Source: CAYMMX01 sp964391675
GTDB taxonomy: Bacteria > Cyanobacteriota > Vampirovibrionia > Gastranaerophilales > Gastranaerophilaceae
DNA: 64,000 bases
Direction of reading: 5' to 3'
NCBI GenBank assembly: GCA_964391675.1
Contig: CAYMMX010000002.1
Coordinates: 124,001 to 188,000 of the forward strand
In this document: positions 8,718 through 17,771 of the stretch, piece by piece
Numbering within the stretch: position 1 is the first letter of the stretch
How the letters are laid out: each line of letters starts with the position of its first letter
Position numbers and translations under genes: made by a program
The notes under the pieces: model-generated
Database searches by the model: none
Seen by the model: only the letters and a program-made list of their open reading frames with translations
What the model was told of the DNA's origin: nothing

Positions 8718-9659
8718 TTATTTTAAATTCTCTAAATACTTTAAAACTTTTTTAATTTTTTCATCCGGCTCAATTTCAAAATAAAGCTCATTGTTAATTT
8801 TATCACTTGAAAACGGTTTTGCAAATTTTAATTTATATGCTTGTAAAACCTGTTCTTGAGTTTTAACTTTGAATTGACCTGCACCATATAGAGTGTCATT
8901 TATAATCGGATGTCCTATATGGCTTAAGTGAACTCTTATTTGATGTGTTCTGCCTGTTTTTAAATCAAGTTCTAAATATGTTGCATCTTTAAATCTTTTC
9001 AATATTTTATATTCTGTTAGACTTGGCTTGCCGCCATCTTTTTCTTCTATAACAGCCATTTTATGAGGCTGATTAGGATTACGCCCTATTGGAAAATTAA
9101 GTATTCCTGAGTCTTCCTTTATTACTCCTTTTACAATAGCAAGGTATTTTTTCTGAATAGTTCTTTTTTTTAGTTCTTCTGCTAAATATTCATGGGTTTG
9201 ATTATTCTTGGCTATCATTAAAAGACCGGAGGTATTTCTATCGAGTCTGTGAACAATTCCACGTCTAAAATATCCGTTTATGTCGGATAAATTTTCACCA
9301 AATTTGTATATAAGAGCATTTACAAGTGTGTTTTCTTTTTCAAGCTCTGTCGGATGAGTTAAAATTCCTGAGGGCTTATTTATAACTGCCATATTTTCAT
9401 CTTCGTAAATAACATCAATAAGAATATTTTGGGGTATAATTTTTCTGGCTTCTTCTTCATCTTTGTATTCGATTTCTATTCTATCACCAAGTTTTACTTT
9501 AAAAGATGGTTTTCTAATTTTACCATTAACGGATATATCTCCACTATTAATCATTTTTTTAAAATGTGAGCGGGAAAAATTTTCAAAAAGATCGGATAAG
9601 TAATTATCTAATCTTGTGCCTTCCTCATTTTCATCTGTTATAAACCAAAAGTTTTTCAT
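8718..9659 (-). CDS. rluD: RluA/RluD-family 23S rRNA pseudouridine synthase
   Basis: The 313-residue protein has an N-terminal S4 RNA-binding domain (RLDNYLSDLFENFSRSHFKKMI, then GDISVNG) and a pseudouridine synthase domain. The catalytic Asp is in GIVHRLDRNTSGLLM and the late motif is GRTHQIRVHLSHIGHPI. The family converts specific uridines in large-subunit rRNA to pseudouridine; RluD is the best guess but RluC-type specificity cannot be ruled out. The start overlaps the stop of lspA by four bases, a common lspA-rluD arrangement that implies coupled translation. Confidence 0.88.
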   Translation of the reverse strand: MKNFWFITDENEEGTRLDNYLSDLFENFSRSHFKKMINSGDISVNGKIRKPSFKVKLGDRIEIEYKDEEEARKIIPQNILIDVIYEDENMAVINKPSGILTHPTELEKENTLVNALIYKFGENLSDINGYFRRGIVHRLDRNTSGLLMIAKNNQTHEYLAEELKKRTIQKKYLAIVKGVIKEDSGILNFPIGRNPNQPHKMAVIEEKDGGKPSLTEYKILKRFKDATYLELDLKTGRTHQIRVHLSHIGHPIINDTLYGAGQFKVKTQEQVLQAYKLKFAKPFSSDKINNELYFEIEPDEKIKKVLKYLENLK

Positions 9660-10126
9660 ATTTTTATAGGTTTCTTTGCTATTAAAATTAAAATTATTAT
9701 ACCAATAACACCAATATTTATAAAAATATCTGAAATATTAAAAATAGGAAAATTAATAAACATTAAATCAAAAAAATCTCTGACACAACCTAAAAAAATT
9801 CTTTCACATAGATTTCCTAAAATTCCGGCAGTTAGAAAAGATAGAAAGAAAAGCTCTTTTTTTGAAGATAAAGCAAGATTTTTTATTACATAATAAAAAA
9901 TCCCAAATAAGGCTATAATCGAAATTACTATTAAAATATTTGTAGAGTTTTGCATTATGCTAAAAGCTGCACCGGTATTTTCAGTATAGATTATCCTTAT
10001 AAATTTAGTTGAAAAATTATACCCTTGTGAAAGTCTTTCAACTATTAAATTTGAAAGATAAAGATTTGCAGAGGCTAAAAGTAAAAATGTTGTACAAAAA
10101 TAAGTAAAATTATTTAGTTTTTTCAT
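9656..10126 (-). CDS. lspA: Lipoprotein signal peptidase (signal peptidase II)
   Basis: LspA cleaves the signal peptide of lipid-modified prolipoproteins in the inner membrane. The protein has four hydrophobic segments, the YTENTGAAFSI loop, and both catalytic Asp regions: GCVRDFFD and FNISDIFI. The N-terminal part is divergent, lacking the usual DQLTK, and the GNLIDR motif reads GNLCER. A TTG at 10135 is in frame, but the ATG at 10126 has an AAGG ribosome site nine bases upstream and is preferred, giving 156 residues. It overlaps the preceding secreted-protein gene and the following rluD. Confidence 0.9.
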   Translation of the reverse strand: MKKLNNFTYFCTTFLLLASANLYLSNLIVERLSQGYNFSTKFIRIIYTENTGAAFSIMQNSTNILIVISIIALFGIFYYVIKNLALSSKKELFFLSFLTAGILGNLCERIFLGCVRDFFDLMFINFPIFNISDIFINIGVIGIIILILIAKKPIKI

Positions 10127-11030
10127 TTTCTGCAACCTTAATAAAATTATTTTTAGGAATGACGTTAACTCTTGACATTATAAAACCAAGACCCGTTACA
10201 TATATTTTAATTTCTCGTCCTTCATTTATTTCAGCTTTTGTTATCCCGAAAGATACTACAGAATATTCATTTAAATTTTTATCATTTGATTTAAAAACTC
10301 TTTCTAAAACACCATGGTCAGGAACTTTTCTGAAAACTTCTTCAGTAATATTTTGCGGATAAGTTATTTTTTCTTGTCCTATTGAGGCTATTACTAAGCT
10401 ATCTTTTGGTACATTCAACTCTAATGAAGATACATATTGTGTATTCGCCGGAATTTGATATGGTGATGTAAGTTTTGCATTAATATCTTTTGCGCTGCCA
10501 TAACCTAAAAAAGTTTGTTCATAAGAAATATGGTCAGAAGTTATTAACCATTGATTGTTAATATTTTCAAAGTAATAAATACTTCCTGACATACTTGTTA
10601 GAAGCCCTTTTTCTTTTAATAAACCTGATTCACAACGTGTTGTTGCAAATGCTTCTTCAATTACTTCTGCTACTGCAATATTGCCATTAACTGAAATATT
10701 TTTAATATTAATCTTATATTTTATATCGGGATAACTTTCCCATGTTTTTTTTATTAAATCAAAATAAATTTTTTTATTAAATCCGTCAGAATTTACATAA
10801 GTATCAGTATATAAGGATTGTAAACCTTCTAAATCATATAAATTAGCGTATTTTAGATGTGTATATAGAGTTCTTTTAATATCTTCAAAAGGATTAGATG
10901 ATATTGAAATTATTTCAGGTTTATCGAAAAATCCTTTTTTAGTTAATAACGCTATATTATCTTCTTCTAATGCATGACTTGTAGGGCAAATAATTAAAAA
11001 GATAAACATAAGTATAAATATTTTTTTCAT
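10110..11030 (-). CDS. Secreted NTF2-like domain protein
   Basis: The 306-residue protein starts with a clear signal peptide (MKKIFILMFIFLIICPTSHA, cleavage near residue 20). The region of about 50-165 looks like a SnoaL/NTF2-like fold: a helix ending YANLYDLEGLQSLY, a Phe/Tyr-rich helix, then long strands including SGSIYYFENINNQWLITSD. The C-terminal 130 residues are beta-rich and unrecognised. It is presumably periplasmic or outer-membrane associated. Its end overlaps the start of lspA, so the two are co-transcribed. Confidence 0.6.
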   Translation of the reverse strand: MKKIFILMFIFLIICPTSHALEEDNIALLTKKGFFDKPEIISISSNPFEDIKRTLYTHLKYANLYDLEGLQSLYTDTYVNSDGFNKKIYFDLIKKTWESYPDIKYKINIKNISVNGNIAVAEVIEEAFATTRCESGLLKEKGLLTSMSGSIYYFENINNQWLITSDHISYEQTFLGYGSAKDINAKLTSPYQIPANTQYVSSLELNVPKDSLVIASIGQEKITYPQNITEEVFRKVPDHGVLERVFKSNDKNLNEYSVVSFGITKAEINEGREIKIYVTGLGFIMSRVNVIPKNNFIKVAENEKTK

Positions 11031-11045
11031 AAACCAAATCCTGTG

Positions 11046-11327
11046 TTAATTATTATCTTTGTATTTGAACCAAAGAGCCATATCTGCAAGTACTAACAAT
11101 CCGTTTGCAACGTATAACCAAATAACATAATCAAAATTATATATTACCTTATGAATGATACCAAAGACATACCCTAAAAGTATTAAAAATAAAAATAAAA
11201 AACTTTTTCCTTTAACAGATTTTGATTTATAGGTCTTTATAACGGCAACGGGCCAACTTATCCCGAAGCAAATAAGCATTAATATTTCATATAAGCTAAA
11301 ATCAGGATTAATTAATATATCCGGCAT
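11046..11327 (-). CDS. Small three-helix membrane protein, PQ-loop-like
   Basis: The 93-residue protein has three hydrophobic segments. The first is followed by SWPVAVIKTYKSKSVKGKS, which resembles the PQ-loop/SemiSWEET signature (P, then a basic patch and K-G-K-S). Half-size proteins of this kind can pair to form small-molecule transporters, but no substrate can be named. A TTG at 11363 is in frame without a ribosome site; the ATG at 11327 has AAGGA eight bases upstream and is taken as the start. Confidence 0.65.
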   Translation of the reverse strand: MPDILINPDFSLYEILMLICFGISWPVAVIKTYKSKSVKGKSFLFLFLILLGYVFGIIHKVIYNFDYVIWLYVANGLLVLADMALWFKYKDNN

Positions 11328-11498
11328 ATTTATATTCCTTTTTGGTTTGATTAAATTATTCAATAAGATTTTACTGCAAAAAGAACAAAATATAAAAAAT
11401 TATAAAATTGAATAGATAAATGGCAAAACTAACGGACTTTGAACAAATGTAAAAAATAAACTGAAAATAAGTAGAACTATTACTAAGTTTAAAATCTT

Positions 11499-12848
11499 TT
11501 ATGTATCAATATTTGACATCATTGAAATTAAAGTTTTAATTGTATTTTCCATATTTACGCTATCGGATGTTTTTTGCTGTAAGAAAGAATTAATTTGCGG
11601 CATCATATTTATTGCAGTATCAAGCTTAGGGTTAGTTCCCATTTGATACATGCCCACATCAATTAAATCTTTATTTTCTCTATATAAGGAAAGTATTGCG
11701 CGCATTTTAGCGGCAGCATCTTTGTGTTCTTCGGTTGCAATGCTGCTCATAAGTCTTGATATGCTTCCCAGAACATCTATAGCAGGATAATGGTTGCTTT
11801 CAGCAACTTTTCTTGATAAGAAAATGTGCCCATCAGTAATGCCTCTGACGGTATCAACAATAGGATCTGTAATATCATCACCTTCCATAAGTACAGTATA
11901 AAATGCAGTTATTGAACCCTTAGAACTATTACCGGCTCTTTCTAGAACTTTTTGAAGCCAGGAAAAAATTGAAGGAGGATATCCTTTCATCGTTGGCGGT
12001 TCTCCGATTGATAACCCGACTTCCCTTCCTGCCATTGCGCAACGAGTCACTGTATCCGTCATTAGGAAGACTTTTTTACCCTGGTCCCTGAAATATTCGC
12101 AAACGGTTGTTGCTGCCTGTAAACATTTTTGCCGTATTAATGGTGGTTGATCTCCTGTAGAAACCACTAAAACGGATTTTTTCATTCCTTCTTCACCGAG
12201 TGCATCTTCAACAAATTCTTTGACTTCACGACCTCTTTCTCCAATTAAGGCAACAACGTTAACATCGGCATCAGAATTTCTGGCAATCATACCCAGAAGA
12301 GTACTTTTGCCTACTCCTGAACCTGCAAATAAACCCATACGTTGTCCACAGCCAAATGTAAGACAAGAATCTATTGCCCTTACTCCTGTAGAAAACATTT
12401 CTGTAATTATTGGTCTTTCAAAAGCATCAGGGGGAGGTCCGTCAATATTTCTCCATTGTGCATTCATTGTATCAAGAGGTTTTCCGTCAATTGGTTCACC
12501 AAGGGGATTAACCAATCTTCCTAAAAGAAAATCGCCAACGGGAATAATAATAGGTTTGTATATGCTTTGCACCAAGCTTCCTTGTCCGATACCAGCTCCA
12601 TCATAAAGTAATAACAGTTGGGCTACATCACCTTTAAAAGCCACAACTTCTGCAGGTTTTTTCTGTCCGTCATGTGTTTCTATATAACATAAATCACCTA
12701 TTTTTAATCCGGGTAGTTTAACTTCAACTGTTAACCCAAGCAATTTAGATACACTGCCTTTATATTTGCATAAAGTTGTATCTTCGATAACTTGTTTAGC
12801 TCGACATTTTATATTTGATATGGATTTTTCAATATTTTCGTCTACCAT
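11499..12848 (-). CDS. fliI: Flagellar type III export ATPase
   Basis: The 449-residue protein is an F1-beta-like hexameric ATPase that unfolds and feeds substrates into the flagellar export gate. The Walker A loop is GLFAGSGVGKSTLLGMIAR, preceded by the ligand-binding IDGPPPDAFERP and followed by VVALIGERGREVKEF and TDTVTRCAMAGREVGLSIGEPPTMKGYPPS, all typical of FliI rather than of AtpD. No fliH or fliJ is adjacent: the downstream gene encodes the unrelated PQ-loop-like protein and the upstream neighbour is divergent. Flagellar genes elsewhere in the window (58.0-59.3 kb) support a flagellar role over a virulence injectisome. Confidence 0.92.
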   Translation of the reverse strand: MVDENIEKSISNIKCRAKQVIEDTTLCKYKGSVSKLLGLTVEVKLPGLKIGDLCYIETHDGQKKPAEVVAFKGDVAQLLLLYDGAGIGQGSLVQSIYKPIIIPVGDFLLGRLVNPLGEPIDGKPLDTMNAQWRNIDGPPPDAFERPIITEMFSTGVRAIDSCLTFGCGQRMGLFAGSGVGKSTLLGMIARNSDADVNVVALIGERGREVKEFVEDALGEEGMKKSVLVVSTGDQPPLIRQKCLQAATTVCEYFRDQGKKVFLMTDTVTRCAMAGREVGLSIGEPPTMKGYPPSIFSWLQKVLERAGNSSKGSITAFYTVLMEGDDITDPIVDTVRGITDGHIFLSRKVAESNHYPAIDVLGSISRLMSSIATEEHKDAAAKMRAILSLYRENKDLIDVGMYQMGTNPKLDTAINMMPQINSFLQQKTSDSVNMENTIKTLISMMSNIDT

Positions 12849-12988
12849 TGATTCCTTTTACTTTGTCTATATCAGATTTTAGAATACATTACCCCTGTTT
12901 ATCATTATTTTAGCATATTTTACTAAAAAGTCATACTTTTCTTTTATTTATATTTTAATGCATGGTAAAATTATGTTATGGGGGTATT

Positions 12989-13309
12989 ATGAAATATATA
13001 AGATTTTTATTGATTTTTATTTTTTTCATAAATTTTAATTCTTTTTCGTCCTCTGAAGTCATAAATAAGCCAAGTTCAACATTAAAGTGGACACCTATCT
13101 CTGCACAAGAAGTTTCTTCAAAAGCAAATAAAGATTCTGCATATGGTTCAGGAAGTGTAGTTGATCCCTTTACAGGAAGTGTTATTAATGGTTATTATAA
13201 TATGATGAAAGGTGGAATGGGTAATGCTTATGAGGTTAGAGAATTGCAAAAACAGCAATTGGATTATGTAAGGCAACAATCCCAACAAACTCAAACGGAT
13301 AAGGATTAA
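12989..13309 (+). CDS. Small secreted hypothetical protein
   Basis: The protein of 106 residues starts with a signal peptide (MKYIRFLLIFIFF, cleavage after about residue 20). The mature part is Ser/Gly-rich with SAYGSGSVVDPFTGSV and a Gln-rich tail (QKQQLDYVRQQSQQTQ). An ATG 27 bases upstream is in frame, but the GGGGG stretch just before 12989 and the placement of the signal peptide favour the later start. No family is recognised. The dCMP deaminase gene follows after 45 bases. Confidence 0.55.
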   Translation: MKYIRFLLIFIFFINFNSFSSSEVINKPSSTLKWTPISAQEVSSKANKDSAYGSGSVVDPFTGSVINGYYNMMKGGMGNAYEVRELQKQQLDYVRQQSQQTQTDKD

Positions 13310-13354
13310 ATGAAAGTTTTTATGCTAAAATAAAATAGAAGGAGTAATATTATT

Positions 13355-13813
13355 ATGAGCATAAAACCATGGGTTGATTATTTTTTAGATTTAGCAAGAA
13401 CTTGTTCTACACGTTCAAATTGTCTTAGAGCAAATGTGGGTGCTGTTATTGTTGGTGAAGATAAAACCATTAAAGCTACAGGTTATAATGGTACGCCTTC
13501 GAAAGTCGAATCTTGTGCGCAGCGGGGAGAATGTTTCAGAGTTAAAAACAATATTCCTTCAGGGACAAGGTATGAGACTTGCCGTTCAATACATGCTGAA
13601 CAAAATGCAATTATACAAGCAGGGCAAGATAGATGCAAGGGTTCCACAATGTATATCTGGGGACATGATTTTATCTGTATTCTTTGTAAAAGATTTATTG
13701 TTCAATCAGGGATAAAAGAAGTGTATTTACGAAAGAATGAAAATTCACCGATACTTAAGGTTACGGTAGAGGAATTAAGAAAAGAGCTTGAAGAACAGGC
13801 TCAATTAGTTTAA
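13355..13813 (+). CDS. Deoxycytidylate (dCMP) deaminase family protein
   Basis: The 152-residue protein has the cytidine/deoxycytidylate deaminase zinc site: the His and proton-shuttling Glu in SIHAEQNAI and the two Cys in CILCKRFI. The N-terminal region has RSNCLRANVGAVIV, and ATGYNGTPSKVESC as in dCMP deaminases (ComEB type). The enzyme would make dUMP from dCMP for thymidylate synthesis. An AAGGAG ribosome site sits before the ATG. Confidence 0.88.
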   Translation: MSIKPWVDYFLDLARTCSTRSNCLRANVGAVIVGEDKTIKATGYNGTPSKVESCAQRGECFRVKNNIPSGTRYETCRSIHAEQNAIIQAGQDRCKGSTMYIWGHDFICILCKRFIVQSGIKEVYLRKNENSPILKVTVEELRKELEEQAQLV

Positions 13814-13888
13814 GGTAGATGTCATTAAGCTTTTGTAGAATTTATTGAAAATTTTGCATTACTTAAAATGAGGAAAGTAAAAGATAGA

Positions 13889-14866
13889 ATGAAGACAATT
13901 TTAGTTGTTGGTGGTGCTGGTTATATAGGTTCACATACTGTTAAGTATTTACTTAAAAATGATTATAATGTTGTTGTTTTAGACAGCTTAGTTTACGGTC
14001 ATAAAGAAGCAATTTTAACATCAAATTTTGAACAGGTTGACTTAGCTGATAAAAAAGTTGTTGATCAAGTTTTTAAAAAATATCATTTTGATGCAGTAAT
14101 TCATTTTGCAGCTTTTACTTATGTCGGAGAAAGTGTTATAAATCCTCAAAAATATTATTGGAATAATGTTGTAAATACTTTAAATTTGCTAGATGTTATG
14201 ATTGAAAATGATGTAAAAAATATAGTTTTTTCAAGTACATGTGCAACATACGGAAACCCTAAATACATACCTTTAGACGAAAAGCATTCTCAAAAGCCTA
14301 TTAATCCTTATGGAAAAACTAAATATATTATGGAGCAAATAATGGCAGATTATGAGGTTGCTTACGGGCTTAAATATGCTGCTTTAAGATATTTTAATGC
14401 GGCAGGTGCTGATTCAGAAGGACAACTCGGCGAAAGTCATGACCCGGAAACCCACCTGATCCCTCTTGTTTTAAAAGCTGTCAAAGGCGAGATAGAAAAT
14501 ATAACAGTTTTTGGTACGGATTATGATACGCCTGATGGGACATGTATTAGAGATTATATTCATGTCGAAGATTTGGCAGATGCTCATATGAAAGCTGTAG
14601 AAAAATTATTTAATACTCAAAAAAGCTATGCACTAAATCTTGGAACAGGTATTGGTACTTCTGTTAAGGAAATTATTAAAGCTACAGAGGAAGTTACTGG
14701 TAAAAAAGTTCCGGTTGAATACGGACAAAGACGTGCAGGAGATCCTGCAAAATTGTACGCTTCTAATGACAAGGCAAAAGAAACTTTAGCGTGGAATCCC
14801 CGATATACAGAGATAAAAGATATAATTAGCACAGCCTGGAATTGGGAGCAAAATAAAAAATTTTGA
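13889..14866 (+). CDS. galE: UDP-glucose 4-epimerase
   Basis: An extended short-chain dehydrogenase of about 325 residues that interconverts UDP-glucose and UDP-galactose for surface sugars. The NAD-binding GGAGYIGSH is at the N-terminus, the catalytic Ser-Tyr-Lys are in FSSTCATYG and NPYGKTK, and ALRYFNAAGAD and CIRDYIHVEDLA are typical GalE blocks. An earlier in-frame ATG at 13868 adds seven basic residues and lacks a good ribosome site; the start at 13889 places the Rossmann motif right at the N-terminus. Confidence 0.93.
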   Translation: MKTILVVGGAGYIGSHTVKYLLKNDYNVVVLDSLVYGHKEAILTSNFEQVDLADKKVVDQVFKKYHFDAVIHFAAFTYVGESVINPQKYYWNNVVNTLNLLDVMIENDVKNIVFSSTCATYGNPKYIPLDEKHSQKPINPYGKTKYIMEQIMADYEVAYGLKYAALRYFNAAGADSEGQLGESHDPETHLIPLVLKAVKGEIENITVFGTDYDTPDGTCIRDYIHVEDLADAHMKAVEKLFNTQKSYALNLGTGIGTSVKEIIKATEEVTGKKVPVEYGQRRAGDPAKLYASNDKAKETLAWNPRYTEIKDIISTAWNWEQNKKF

Positions 14867-14894
14867 TTAAATAATTATGTAAGGTTTTAATTAT

Positions 14895-14923
14895 TTGCCT
14901 TATAAAATCTCCTGTATTATAAT
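14895..14923 (+). promoter_or_regulatory. Sigma-70-type promoter of the TolC-MacA-MacB operon
   Basis: TTGCCT at 14895-14900 and TATAAT at 14918-14923 are separated by exactly 17 bases. The gene starts 22 bases after the -10 box, so the leader is very short. Confidence 0.75.
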
Positions 14924-14944
14924 ATTTTATGTGGGAGCAAAGGT

Positions 14945-16549
14945 TTGAAAAAAGTAAAGAAAACGGTTATTTATACAATTATGATTTTTGGTTTAATAAT
15001 GCCTGTTTTTCAACCTGCATATTCCGCAGAAGAAAATATTAAAGTAGCACCATTAAAATCTTTTTTTTCCAGATTTGTAAAAGAAAAGCCTCAACAATCT
15101 GAAAAATCTCTTAAAGATAAAAAAAATTGGTTATTTTTTAAGAAAAAAGTAAAAGAAGTTAATGTTTCGCAAACGACACCAAGTGTATTTAAATCGGGAG
15201 TTGTTTTTTCAATAGATGATTGTGTAGGTTTTGCACTAAAAAATGACCCCAATATTAAAAATTATGAAAGCACACAAAAAGCACAAAAAAGTGCTGTAGG
15301 CATTGCTAAATCAAGTTATTTCCCTTCTTTTACGGGAGGAACCGGTTATAATATCAACAATTCAAGATACTTTGGCGATAGAGACGGCTCTTTAAATAAT
15401 AATTATTATGGCTTAAACTTGAGTGCTAACCAATTAATCTGGGATTTTGGTTATACTACGGCAAAAATAAATATGAATAAATATAATTGGGAAGCAGCAG
15501 GGTATGATTTAGATAATGCAACTTTAAATACTATTTATAATGTAAAAATATATTATACTGCTGTTTTGGCAACGCGTGCGAATGTTGATATATATGCCAG
15601 ATCTGTCAGAATAAACGAACTTAATGTTGAAAGAACAAAGGCAATGTATGAGGTAGGGTTAAAATCTAAAATTGATTTGGTAAATGCACAGGCAACATTA
15701 ACTGATGCAAGAATAAAGTTAATTGAATCGCAGACAGCTTATCAAAATGCTTTAATTTCGTTAAACAACTCTATGTATTATGTTGATGCGCCGGATTACT
15801 CTATAAAAGATACAGAGACTTTTAATTTCCAGAAAAATTATTCGGTTAAAAATGAAATAAATGTTGCCTATGACAGGAAAAATTATGATCCTAATTCACA
15901 AGAAGCAGAAATTAAAGATGGTGCTATTTTAACTTCGGGAATAGAAAAAAGAGACATTCTAAAAACATATAGTTTTAAACCTTTTGATTTGTCAATGCCA
16001 GATGCAATTAATAAGGCTTATGAAAACAGGCCGGATTTAAAATCATTAAAGCTGGTTCAAAGGGCATCGGAAGAATCTTTAAAAATGGTTAAAAAAAGTT
16101 ATTACCCTCAAATTGATGCAAGCGCAAATTATTCAATGTCTAAGTTTAATGACTATGGTTCTCATACAGTAGGTGTTTTTGCGGGTGTAGATTTGCCAAA
16201 TATTAATGCTATGAGTATTAAAAATCAAGTAGATCAAGCTAAAGCATATTTAGATATTGCCATAAATAATGTTGATTTACTTAAAAAAAATGTATATTTT
16301 GAAATTCAAAACTATTATGTAGATATGAAAAAATTAGAAAAAACAATTCCTTTAATGAGTCAAAAAGTAGAACAAACTCTGGAGAATTTTGAATTGGCGG
16401 ATGGACGTTATTCTGTAGGGTTAGGTAATTATCTTGAATTACAACAGGCTCAAACAGATTATAATAATGCTCAATTGGCATTTGTTGAATCGGTTTTTGA
16501 TTACAATAAAGCGAGGTTTTATTTAGAAAAAGCAATGGGTATTAAGTAA
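14945..16549 (+). CDS. TolC-family outer-membrane efflux protein
   Basis: The 534-residue protein has a signal peptide ending PAYSA (about residue 28), a low-complexity Lys-rich linker to about 85, then two outer-membrane-efflux repeats, each beginning with a short helix (DDCVGFALKNDPNIKNYE and DAINKAYENRPDLKSLK). The second repeat ends with the typical GLGNYLELQQAQTDYNNAQLA. TolC trimers form the outer-membrane channel. The start is TTG after GGGAGCAAAGG. It heads an operon with a membrane-fusion protein and a MacB-type ABC transporter, giving a complete tripartite exporter. Confidence 0.92.
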   Translation: MKKVKKTVIYTIMIFGLIMPVFQPAYSAEENIKVAPLKSFFSRFVKEKPQQSEKSLKDKKNWLFFKKKVKEVNVSQTTPSVFKSGVVFSIDDCVGFALKNDPNIKNYESTQKAQKSAVGIAKSSYFPSFTGGTGYNINNSRYFGDRDGSLNNNYYGLNLSANQLIWDFGYTTAKINMNKYNWEAAGYDLDNATLNTIYNVKIYYTAVLATRANVDIYARSVRINELNVERTKAMYEVGLKSKIDLVNAQATLTDARIKLIESQTAYQNALISLNNSMYYVDAPDYSIKDTETFNFQKNYSVKNEINVAYDRKNYDPNSQEAEIKDGAILTSGIEKRDILKTYSFKPFDLSMPDAINKAYENRPDLKSLKLVQRASEESLKMVKKSYYPQIDASANYSMSKFNDYGSHTVGVFAGVDLPNINAMSIKNQVDQAKAYLDIAINNVDLLKKNVYFEIQNYYVDMKKLEKTIPLMSQKVEQTLENFELADGRYSVGLGNYLELQQAQTDYNNAQLAFVESVFDYNKARFYLEKAMGIK

Positions 16550-16585
16550 ACTAACTTATAATAACTATGAGAGATAAGGTGAAAA

Positions 16586-17746
16586 TTGAAAAAAAAATTT
16601 ATTATAATTTTTATTTTAATTACCGCAATATTAATTTTTAGTTTAATTGTTTCTAAACAAGCAAGCGGGTTAAAATATGAAGTTTCAAAAATTGAGAGAA
16701 AGACAATTGTTGAGAAAGTTGAAGCTTCCGGGACAGTAAACCCTGTTCAAACAGTAAGTATCGGGTCCCAAGTTTCCGGGATGATTAAAGAAATTTATGT
16801 TGATTATAATTCTAAGGTAAAAAAAGGACAGCTTCTTGCTCAAATTGATCCTTCACTTTTTCAAGCACAAGTTGATCAAGCAAGAGCAACTTTAAATTCA
16901 AAAAAAGCGAACTATGATAAAACAAAAAGTGTGCTTATTTATGATAAAGCTAATTATGAGCGTTACAAGATTCTTTATGAAAAAAGATATGTTTCAAAAA
17001 ACGATTTGGATTTAGCTGAATCGACATATAAAGCTAAATTGGCTGAATTACATGCTATGAGTGCTGATATTTCTAATGCAAGTGCAACTTTGGAAAATAA
17101 TTTGACTAATTTGAGATATACAAAAATAATATCTCCTGTAGATGGTGTTGTTGTCTCGCGAGAAGTTGATGTAGGGCAAACTGTTGCAGCAAGTTTTCAG
17201 ACTCCCACATTATTTTCAGTTGCGCAAGATTTAAATAAAATGCAAATCGAAGTTAGTGTTTCTGAGGCTGATATTGGCAAAATAAAAGAAGAACAGGAAG
17301 TAGATTACACTCTTGACGGATATCCTGATGAAGTATTTAAAGGAAGAGTTACTCAAGTAAGAATTTCTCCTACTACTGTATCTAACGTTGTAACTTATAC
17401 AGTTGTTGTTGATGTTGAAAATAAAGATAATATATTAAAACCGGGGATGAGTGCAAATGTTGAAATAATTACAAATAAAAAAGAAAATATTCTTTGTGTT
17501 GATAATGTTGCTATGAGATTTACACCAAAAGAGATTACCGGAGGTAAAAAATTTAAGGAACAAGGAATTTGGCTTTATAGAAAAAACAAACCAACAAGAA
17601 TTAATATTAAAACAGGTATAACTGATAATGATTTCACCGAAGTTATTTCAACAGAAATAAAAGAAGGAGAAAATGTTATCATAGGAAGTTTTGATTCGAA
17701 AAAAACTAACAATAATAAAATGCCAAAACCTCCCGGTATGTTCTAG
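16586..17746 (+). CDS. MacA-like periplasmic adaptor (RND/HlyD family)
   Basis: The 386-residue protein has one N-terminal membrane helix (about 5-22) and the biotinyl-lipoyl halves of an efflux adaptor: SGTVNPVQTVSIGSQVSGMIKEIYVDYNSKVKKGQLLAQIDP and later KIISPVDGVVVSREVDVGQTVAA, separated by a coiled-coil hairpin. A beta-barrel domain follows (KPGMSANVEI). It links the inner-membrane ABC pump to TolC. The start is TTG, with AAGGTG upstream. Confidence 0.92.
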   Translation: MKKKFIIIFILITAILIFSLIVSKQASGLKYEVSKIERKTIVEKVEASGTVNPVQTVSIGSQVSGMIKEIYVDYNSKVKKGQLLAQIDPSLFQAQVDQARATLNSKKANYDKTKSVLIYDKANYERYKILYEKRYVSKNDLDLAESTYKAKLAELHAMSADISNASATLENNLTNLRYTKIISPVDGVVVSREVDVGQTVAASFQTPTLFSVAQDLNKMQIEVSVSEADIGKIKEEQEVDYTLDGYPDEVFKGRVTQVRISPTTVSNVVTYTVVVDVENKDNILKPGMSANVEIITNKKENILCVDNVAMRFTPKEITGGKKFKEQGIWLYRKNKPTRINIKTGITDNDFTEVISTEIKEGENVIIGSFDSKKTNNNKMPKPPGMF

Positions 17747-17771
17747 GATAACTAAAACCTAAAGAGAAAAA

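Noticed and set aside
12220..12606. A 128-codon plus-strand frame opposite fliI
   Set aside because: It lies wholly inside the strongly supported fliI gene and has no recognisable protein features.
12911..12931. TTTTAG/CTAAAA inverted repeat between fliI and the secreted-protein gene
   Set aside because: Six-base AT arms in an AT-rich divergent promoter region are expected by chance.
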